Shown piece after piece: positions 27,988 to 33,459 of a stretch of 64,000 bases of DNA. Under the pieces are notes generated by a model that made no database searches, was not told where the DNA came from, and worked only from the letters and a program-made list of their open reading frames with translations. Position numbers and translations under genes: made by a program. Numbering within the stretch: the stretch's first letter is position 1; each line of letters opens with the position of its first letter. This DNA comes from Rhizobacter sp. OV335. Lineage in GTDB: Bacteria > Pseudomonadota > Gammaproteobacteria > Burkholderiales > Burkholderiaceae_C. The stretch covers positions 78,079 through 142,078 of the forward strand of contig NZ_FRCQ01000020.1 in assembly GCF_900142965.1 (NCBI RefSeq). Reading direction: 5' to 3'.

Positions 27988-28278
27988 ATGGCGGGCCCGC
28001 AGGCAGTGCAATATGCGTTGGTGGCCGAGCGTGATGGGCTGTATCCAACAGTTCGCGGTGAGCTTGTGCATATGAATGCGGGCGAGGTTTGGAAGTACGG
28101 TATAACCATAAATCCAACTGCGCGCTATCCAGCGCAAGCTTTGAGTACATTAGGTTTGGTCATGGAAATTCAGGCAAGAGAAACTTTGCCGCAGGTATAT
28201 GTGGCGGAGAAAGTTCAGCTTATTGATTACGCCACAACGCACGGCGCACTGCCGCCGGGAAACCGTATATTTAAGTAG
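27988..28278 (+). CDS. Orphan RHS toxin tip, GIY-YIG/URI-like nuclease
   Basis: A 96-residue ORF starting ATG right after an in-frame TGA, without its RHS shell. QYALVAERDGLYPTVRGELV looks like the pre-toxin linker of RHS proteins, and GEVWKYGITINPTARYPAQA with LPPGNRIFK at the end matches the URI (GIY-YIG) toxin tips: WKYGIT holds the Y-x-G-x-T core and R of ARY the catalytic Arg position. An Imm44-like gene starts nine bases downstream, as expected for a displaced tip-immunity pair. It is probably silent unless recombined onto an RHS core; the short ORF could also be translated alone. Confidence 0.55.
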   Translation: MAGPQAVQYALVAERDGLYPTVRGELVHMNAGEVWKYGITINPTARYPAQALSTLGLVMEIQARETLPQVYVAEKVQLIDYATTHGALPPGNRIFK

Positions 28279-28286
28279 TTGAGATT

Positions 28287-28712
28287 ATGAAAATCCGAGT
28301 GACGAGTATCGTTGCGCCAGAGGTTCGTGCGCTAATTAGTAGCGTTACGACCCGTCTCGAAGATTGGCTAAGGCCCGCGATCGAACCCAATGACTATGGT
28401 GGCGGAATCGACCAATTCGCAGTCTTCTTTGTGTCGGTTGAGTCTGATCCCCTAGAGAACGAGCGGTATTGCAGTGCCAACAATCGGGCTAGCCGGTACA
28501 AGGATCTCCTCACGGGCGAGATGGTGAGGTTTGTCGGGATTGCGGTTCCCATTGCTCCTGAGACCGTCCTGGCTTCGTCGCAAGACGAGTTGTCGAACCG
28601 TCTTGAAGCCTTGCTCTTGGAGGAGTTGGAGTCGCCTGCTTACGCAATGCCAAAAAACTTCGACCGCCGGCGTCTTCTTGTCGATCTAAAAGCTGCTCTT
28701 TCGTCGCGCTAA
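28287..28712 (+). CDS. Imm44-like immunity protein
   Basis: A 141-residue cytoplasmic protein beginning MKIRVTSIVAPEVRALISSV. The middle DYGGGIDQFAVFFVSVESDP, LENERYCSANNRASRYKDLL and TGEMVRFVGIAVPI fit what I remember of the Imm44 family, as does the end YAMPKNFDRRRLLVDLKAAL. It follows the orphan URI-like toxin tip by eight bases and is its likely partner. Imm44 is recorded mainly beside RHS and contact-dependent toxins. The family name rests on memory, not on a search. Confidence 0.6.
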   Translation: MKIRVTSIVAPEVRALISSVTTRLEDWLRPAIEPNDYGGGIDQFAVFFVSVESDPLENERYCSANNRASRYKDLLTGEMVRFVGIAVPIAPETVLASSQDELSNRLEALLLEELESPAYAMPKNFDRRRLLVDLKAALSSR

Positions 28713-28779
28713 CCATGCAGCGGCCTAGGGACGGGTTTTGTCAGTTTACGCTGTGGAGGTTAGAAAGGAATGCTGGCCA

Positions 28780-29445
28780 ATGAAGTCCCTCAAGAAGGCG
28801 CCATCTTCCACATTGCGCTGGTGGGGCTTGCAGTCCGCCGAAGCGTTCGACTTCGTCAGTACTTTTCTGAACGGTCAGAGCTTCGATGGCCCGACGATCT
28901 GGGCAGAGGGGGCCTTGGTCCCCTATTCCAAGGCACTGTGTCCGACCATCAAAGCGGTCGTCAGCGTCAGTACGTTTACCGCCGACAACGGCTACGCGGC
29001 TTTTGATGCCGGTGCCGTTCTTCTCTCCAAAACACTGCATGATTTGTTGCGGAAGGCCAATCCTGACGAAGAGGTGCCGCGCCAGCGAATCCACGCGGGC
29101 TTTGCCCCATGTCTGACAATTTCCCTCGCGCACCTGAAGTGGTGCCAAAACCCGTCTGACATCAACCCGAGTTGGGCAATGACTCTCCAGGCTGATGCTT
29201 CTAGGCCGGGGGCACAAGTTTTCGCCGAAGACTTCACGTCACTGATGCTCCCCATGCTCGAAGGGTTGAAGTCCGATGACGATCTCGAAGCTCTGCTCGT
29301 GCGAGCTCTCAAGCGAGAGAAGCCGACGTGGGTGGGATCCGATACGCCGTGGTTCGCGCGCCTGCCTGAGCGAGTCGCCTTGCTGAAGAAGCGAGGGACA
29401 GCAGCGAGGCGATTGATTGGAGCTTCATTCAAGAAAGTTTCCTGA
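28780..29445 (+). CDS. Immunity-like protein of unrecognised family, with a partial duplicate downstream
   Basis: A 221-residue cytoplasmic protein starting MKSLKKAPSSTLRWWGLQSA after AAAGGAA. I do not recognise the family; the WWG near the start is loosely like Imm52. A second, truncated copy of its last third lies at 31272-31541. The two copies agree through SDAPWFARLPERVALL-type sequence, but this one then continues with KKRGTAARRLIGASFKKVS, whose last residues match the end of the 27100 immunity gene (LTGASFKQVA). The 3' end therefore looks like a recombination product. Its position in a row of immunity genes supports a protective role. Confidence 0.5.
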   Translation: MKSLKKAPSSTLRWWGLQSAEAFDFVSTFLNGQSFDGPTIWAEGALVPYSKALCPTIKAVVSVSTFTADNGYAAFDAGAVLLSKTLHDLLRKANPDEEVPRQRIHAGFAPCLTISLAHLKWCQNPSDINPSWAMTLQADASRPGAQVFAEDFTSLMLPMLEGLKSDDDLEALLVRALKREKPTWVGSDTPWFARLPERVALLKKRGTAARRLIGASFKKVS

Positions 29446-29473
29446 ATGTATAACTGTTGAATGCGCAGTTCTC

Positions 29474-29512
29474 AACTATTCAAACGATCTTTACATGGTC
29501 GGTGGATGAGCG
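29474..29512 (+). repeat. Spacer repeat copy A
   Basis: AACTATTCAAACGATCTTTA followed by CATGGTCGGTGGATGAGCG matches, with about six changes and one gap, the segment at 31232-31271. Both copies sit at module borders inside the immunity array: this one after the 28780 immunity gene, the other just before the truncated duplicate of the same gene. It probably marks a past duplication or a recombination seam. Confidence 0.55.
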
Positions 29513-29570
29513 GAGACGCTTATATAGTGTCGGCTTAGGAGCGATTTGGCGTATGCGAGGGCCATTCAAG

Positions 29571-30028
29571 ATGACAAAGAACACATCGTCGATTGACTCC
29601 TTGATCGAAAAAATTCACACATATTGCAAGTTTGCTGGTGCTGGCAACGTGCCTGATGGTTTGCGTGACTTCATTTTGTCTCCGGTACCACGCGAACACG
29701 GACTCGGTGTTTACGGGGACTTGCAAAAGAAGTTGACACGTGGGTTCGTGAGTTGCTTTCTCCAACTCAGCAAGATGGGATAGTTCGTCATATGCGCGCT
29801 GCCGGAGTGCGCGAGTCTGATTTGCCAGCTACTCAGAGGACTCGCAGCATCCGTCGATTTCTGAAAATTTCGCGACAGCCTCGACCTGATGAGGCCGAAT
29901 TAATTCGGCAAGCCGTTGAAGATTGGCGAAGTTTGTCTTTGTCTGCGGTCGAGGTGGAGTCCCTTCGAGCTCTTGCGAGCGATTGGAAAAGTGGAGAAGC
30001 AAGGATTGCCTCCAAACGGGTTCGCTAG
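29571..30028 (+). pseudogene. Frameshifted small gene (candidate immunity or accessory protein)
   Basis: The first part, from ATG 29571, reads MTKNTSSIDSLIEKIHTYCK then GAGNVPDGLRDFILSPVPRE and GLGVYGDL. From about 29718 the sensible protein continues one frame over as AKEVDTWVRELLSPTQQDGI, VRHMRAAGVRESDLP and on to ASKRVR with a stop at 30026-30028. Adding one base near GGGGACTTGCAAAAG (29715-29729) would restore a single protein of about 152 residues. The uninterrupted first frame ends at 29783. Either the gene is broken or the base call is wrong. No family is recognised; it lies between immunity-like genes. Confidence 0.5.
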
Positions 30029-30092
30029 TAGGGCCAGACCTACCGCCCAGCATCGCTCAGTGTGCAAAAGAGGTCCATTTTTACATTTGCCC

Positions 30093-30716
30093 ATGAAGAT
30101 GCTCGATAAAATGTTGAAAGACGTTGCGATCGACGACAGCGATGCTGTTGCTCGTTATGTGGCGTATGGAGCTCGACGGAAAGGAATTCGACGAGGTGAA
30201 TTTCCGCATCTCCACGTCTTATTTGGGCCGATCATTTCTGAGCCGATCGAATCCGTATCCATAACAAGGCAGACGGAGGACGATCGTGGCATTCGAGCCG
30301 AACTGCCATTGTTAGATATTCCGTTGCCGCAAGGTTATGGGCGGTTCTTGTGTGAAACAAATGGTGGATTATTTTTCGGGGGTAATGTCATATTATTTGG
30401 TTTGCCCGATCTCCGCGACATCCCGAATGACTATGTGGTGAAATATAGATCTCCGAATATTGTGCCACCAAATATTTTGGCGAGGCCTGCGCAATTGAAA
30501 GAAGGGGATGTTCAGCTGGGTGCCTACTTCTTCTCCTCAAGACTTCTTGTCTACGACCGAAATTCTCGGGTGGTCTGTTTGACAAAGCCATTTTCCAGAG
30601 AGGTTCAAAGATCTTGGGGGACCTTCGATGATTACGTTTCCGAGTGTCTTTACTCCTATCGCGATTATTTCGATGGAAACTGGCGGCCCCTCGGAAATTC
30701 GCTGCGTGATTTTTGA
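30093..30716 (+). CDS. SMI1/KNR4 (SUKH)-like immunity protein
   Basis: A 207-residue cytoplasmic protein. The features of the SUKH fold are visible: PLPQGYGRFLCETNGGLFFG and GNVILFGLPDLRDIPNDY (the L-P-x-x-Y/F-x-x-F-L-x-x-x-NGG pattern), then YFFSSRLLVYDRNSRVVCL and the terminal WGTFDDYVSECLYSYRDYFD. SUKH proteins neutralise many unrelated toxin tips, mostly nucleases. No toxin gene stands beside it, so it is either a leftover of an earlier tip or a defence against toxins of rivals. The ATG at 30093 is preferred over longer in-frame starts from 29916, which would overlap the preceding gene. Confidence 0.65.
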   Translation: MKMLDKMLKDVAIDDSDAVARYVAYGARRKGIRRGEFPHLHVLFGPIISEPIESVSITRQTEDDRGIRAELPLLDIPLPQGYGRFLCETNGGLFFGGNVILFGLPDLRDIPNDYVVKYRSPNIVPPNILARPAQLKEGDVQLGAYFFSSRLLVYDRNSRVVCLTKPFSREVQRSWGTFDDYVSECLYSYRDYFDGNWRPLGNSLRDF

Positions 30717-30848
30717 CGGATGTGCAAGTTGTTTACGCGGCGACCAATTTATTGGTCCGCACATGTGAGCAGGACGGGCTGAAGCGGCAGAGCATTGAGG
30801 CCAGCGGACGCTACATTTCATACGGAAGATGCTTGTTGAGGTGCTGCT

Positions 30849-31229
30849 GTGTCAGTTGAAATAATTGAATTTGAGAGGCTGATTGGCTTCCTCGAGGAGG
30901 TCCTCCCAGATTATTTCTTGGAGGGAGGGGCGGGGCGAAGAAATATCGTTGTCGCCGAGGGATATAATGGCGATCTGATTGCGAGTTTTTTGATTACATA
31001 CGATCAGTTCTCGATGGGTGTTCCAAAAGCAATACAGGAATTCCTGCGTGAGCTATCGTTGCCTTGGAAAGTTATTGGAAGTTTCGATATTTCCGATCCG
31101 ATCAGCCCCGAGGGGGAAATCACGTCGAGTCCGTGCTTCGAGGTCTCGTCAAAAACGATATCCGGTAGCGTTGATATGGAGTTGTTGCTCAAGCGATGGG
31201 GAACTCGTTTACTTTCCGGTGAAAGTTAA
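30849..31229 (+). CDS. Small protein of unknown function, immunity-like position
   Basis: A 126-residue acidic cytoplasmic protein from a GTG start (MSVEIIEFERLIGFLEEVLP). It contains NIVVAEGYNGDLIASFLITY and ends MELLLKRWGTRLLSGES. No signal peptide or membrane segment is present and I do not recognise it. AT-rich composition and its place between a SUKH-like gene and the truncated immunity duplicate make an immunity role plausible, nothing more. The 132 bases before it (30717-30848) show only a start-less stretch of open frame and no clear gene. Confidence 0.45.
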   Translation: MSVEIIEFERLIGFLEEVLPDYFLEGGAGRRNIVVAEGYNGDLIASFLITYDQFSMGVPKAIQEFLRELSLPWKVIGSFDISDPISPEGEITSSPCFEVSSKTISGSVDMELLLKRWGTRLLSGES

Positions 31230-31231
31230 AT

Positions 31232-31271
31232 AACTAGTCAAACGGATATTTACTCGGTCGGTGGTTGAGCG
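31232..31271 (+). repeat. Spacer repeat copy B
   Basis: AACTAGTCAAACGGATATTT followed by ACTCGGTCGGTGGTTGAGCG is the second copy of the segment at 29474-29512. It begins right after the stop of the 30849 gene and ends where homology to the 28780 immunity gene starts, so the junction itself appears to have been copied. Confidence 0.55.
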
Positions 31272-31541
31272 CCGTGCCAAGCCCTTTCGGATATCAACCC
31301 GAGTTGGGCAATGACACTTCAAGCTGATGCATCGAGGCCGGGTGCACAAGCCTTCACCGAAGACTTCAAGTCGCTGATGATCCCCCTGCTCGATACGCTG
31401 TAGTCCGACGACGATCTTGAAGCCTTGCTCGTTCGCGCTCTCAAGCGGGAGAAGCCGACCTGGGTCGGATCCGATGCGCCGTGGTTCGCGCGCTTGCCTG
31501 AGCGAGTTGCCTTGCTGACGCAGCGAGAGAAGGCGGGGTAG
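31272..31541 (+). pseudogene. Truncated, stop-interrupted duplicate of the 28780-29445 immunity gene
   Basis: The sequence is homologous to 29140-29400. In frame it reads DINPSWAMTLQADASRPGAQ, then AFTEDFKSLMIPLLDTL, an internal TAG at 31401-31403, SDDDLEALLVRALKREKPTW and VGSDAPWFARLPERVALLTQ ending REKAG and a stop. The first 120 residues of the gene are missing. It is clearly dead as a whole protein. Its own 3' end differs from the intact copy after ERVALL, which shows that the intact copy changed its tail, or this one did. Confidence 0.8.
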
Positions 31542-31573
31542 CAATCGAAGTCTGCGACGCCGCCGACATCACT

Positions 31574-31924
31574 TCACTCCACCGGATCGTACTGATTCAC
31601 CTCGCAATGCCCGCTCGGCCCGATGCCCGTCGTGTAGACCGTCGCGGTCTTCTTGCCCAGCGCGAACATCATCATCACGGTCGCTATCACCACCTTGTTC
31701 TCGCTCTTGATCAGCATCCAGCCCAACGGCGCGCCATTGCAGTTGGTGGGGCGCCCGGCGTCAAGCCAGATCAGGTAGCCGGCGGGCGTGCTTGTCGTGT
31801 TGATGACGGTGCCGGTCACGTAGTCGGCTTGAACCTGGGCTTGCGCGCCGAAGGCCGTCAACGCGGCGGCGACGATCAGGCCTGCTCTTGCAGCACGGAA
31901 TGTCTTGAGGTGAGTGAGTTGCAT
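31574..31924 (-). CDS. Small secreted protein, distal family member 5
   Basis: A 116-residue protein on the opposite strand, starting MQLTHLKTFRAARAGLIVAA with signal peptide cut near GAQA/QVQAD. The mature part VTGTVINTTSTPAGYLIWLD, CNGAPLGWMLIKSENK and VVIATVMMMFALGKKTATVY followed by GHCEVNQYDPVE matches the layout of the four proteins at 17233-19032 (Cys, then a helix ending in ALGKK.ATVY, then Cys). GC content is back to the housekeeping level. It marks the far border of the toxin island. Function unknown. Confidence 0.6.
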   Translation of the reverse strand: MQLTHLKTFRAARAGLIVAAALTAFGAQAQVQADYVTGTVINTTSTPAGYLIWLDAGRPTNCNGAPLGWMLIKSENKVVIATVMMMFALGKKTATVYTTGIGPSGHCEVNQYDPVE

Positions 31925-32270
31925 GTGTGTCTTTGGAGAGGAACGCATGACGCCGCCGGAATGGCGCGTCGCGACCCGGGGATTCTGCGCAGCGCCTTTC
32001 CGTGTGTCGAGGTCCGCAGACCGGTTCAGATGGCACGGTCGACCTGCAAAAAGTCAGCCGTTTATGCGCGACACTCCAGCCTCACCGGGCGTCACCCGGT
32101 TCCGCGCACCCGCCCCAAGGCTCCACAAGACCTCGCGGTGCGCTTCACGGGAGGACCCCATGCAGCAGACCCATTCGATCGCCGTAGATCCGTTGACGAG
32201 CCGCATCGCCGCTGTCGCGCATTGATCTCGCCCACTGTCTCGCTGCCCTCGTGCGTGTGATCGAAACGCC
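31925..32270. other. Gap without a clear gene; hairpin and a 21-codon mini-ORF
   Basis: This 346-base stretch between the divergent 31574 gene and the secretion operon must hold both promoters. It contains a perfect hairpin, ACCGGG at 32084-32089 and CCCGGT at 32095-32100. A short ORF at 32160-32225 (MQQTHSIAVDPLTSRIAAVA, then H and stop) has the ribosome site and start CGGGAGGACCCCATG, the same 15 bases as at 17221-17235 before secreted protein 1. It may be the decayed start of another copy of that gene. Confidence 0.4.
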
Positions 32271-32888
32271 ATGATGTCGTCCGTCAAGAATCTGTCGTGG
32301 AACTGGGCGCTGGCCCGCCGCTGGCATCAGGGGCAGCTTCCCTGGCTGGCCTGGCTGCTCAGCGGCCTCGCGGCACTCGCCGCGATGGCCACGGCCGGCG
32401 CATGGCTCCATGCCCAGCAACGGCAGCTGGCCGATGCCCGGCGCGATCTGGCCACGCTCCAGGCCCGACCCGCTCCCACGCCCGCCAGCGCCCCCGCCGA
32501 GCCCGACCCCGACTTCGCCCGCCGCCTCCCTCTCGACGCCAGCACCGCCGACTGGGTGCGCGACATGCAGCGCGTCACCGGCCAGCTCGGCGTCGCCGTC
32601 GTCAGCATGGTCGACACGCCCCGCGCCGCCACCGCCGACCAGCTCGGCCGCCACGACCTGCAGCTCACGCTGCGCGGTCCGTATCCGCAGATCAAGCTCG
32701 TGCTGAAGGAGCTGCTCGACCGCCACGCCACCACCACCGTCGGCCGCCTGAACCTGCGCGTGATGACGAGCCCCGTCGACGTCGAGGCCTCGCTGCTGCT
32801 GACCCGCTGGAGCCGGCCGTTGTTGGCCGCACCCGCCGCCACGGTGGCCGCAGCCCCCGCGCCCCGCGCCTCGGAGGCCGCCCGCTGA
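32271..32888 (+). CDS. PilO/GspM-like secretion assembly protein
   Basis: A 205-residue inner-membrane protein with one helix near residues 24-46 (LPWLAWLLSGLAALAAMATA), a short coiled coil (QQRQLADARRDLATLQAR) and a periplasmic domain that ends in an Ala/Pro-rich tail. LQLTLRGPYPQIKLVLKELL is a ferredoxin-like PilO/GspM signature. It would form the inner-membrane platform with the PilP-, PilM- and PilN-like proteins of the same operon. It is the first gene of an 11-gene run whose members overlap or almost touch. Confidence 0.7.
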   Translation: MMSSVKNLSWNWALARRWHQGQLPWLAWLLSGLAALAAMATAGAWLHAQQRQLADARRDLATLQARPAPTPASAPAEPDPDFARRLPLDASTADWVRDMQRVTGQLGVAVVSMVDTPRAATADQLGRHDLQLTLRGPYPQIKLVLKELLDRHATTTVGRLNLRVMTSPVDVEASLLLTRWSRPLLAAPAATVAAAPAPRASEAAR

Positions 32889-33445
32889 TGCCGATGCGCA
32901 AGAGCCTCTGGTGGGCCCTCGGTGGCACGCTCGCCCTCACCGCCGCGTCGCTGTGGGCCACGCGGCAGGCGCCGACGCTGGTCGCTGCCGCCGCGCGTGG
33001 CGGCGATGCGCCCGCGCCCACCGACGAGCGCGCGCCGCTTCCGGCCGCCCCGGCCCCCGCCGCCTGGGGCCGCGCCGCGCCCCTCGCGCCGCTGCCCACG
33101 CAATGGCCCGCGCAAGCCCTCGAGCCCGCCAAGCGCGATTTCTTCCAGCCGGTCCTCCCACCCGCGCCGCCGCCACCGCCCGCGCCACCACCCGCCGTCG
33201 CGCCGCCACCGCCGGCCCCGATGGCGCCGCCGATGAATTACCGCTTCTACGGCCAGATGCTCACGCCGGAAGGCGGCCGCATCGTCTTCCTCGTCAAGGG
33301 CAGCGGCGCGCCGATCGAGGTGACCGTCGACCAGCGCCTCGACGACGGCTACCTCGTCGAATCCATCACCGACCAGGCCGTGCAACTCGTCTACCCGCCC
33401 CTCGGGCAGCGCGCCACCATCGGCATCGCGCCGCCACCGCAGTGA
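32888..33445 (+). CDS. PilP/GspC-like secretin-contact protein
   Basis: A 185-residue protein: N-terminal membrane helix (WWALGGTLALTAASLWA), a very Pro-rich linker (about residues 97-118) and a C-terminal HR/PilP-like beta domain, FYGQMLTPEGGRIVFLVKGS to LVYPPLGQRATIGIA. Such proteins link the inner-membrane platform to the secretin. The start ATG overlaps the previous stop by one base. Short length and linker fit GspC or PilP; sequence alone does not decide between them. Confidence 0.7.
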   Translation: MPMRKSLWWALGGTLALTAASLWATRQAPTLVAAAARGGDAPAPTDERAPLPAAPAPAAWGRAAPLAPLPTQWPAQALEPAKRDFFQPVLPPAPPPPPAPPPAVAPPPPAPMAPPMNYRFYGQMLTPEGGRIVFLVKGSGAPIEVTVDQRLDDGYLVESITDQAVQLVYPPLGQRATIGIAPPPQ

Positions 33446-33459
33446 ACGTCAGCAGCTCC

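Noticed and set aside
30717..30848. Coding remnant between the SUKH-like gene and the 30849 gene
   Set aside because: A short start-less open stretch is present but resembles nothing and is too short to separate from chance.
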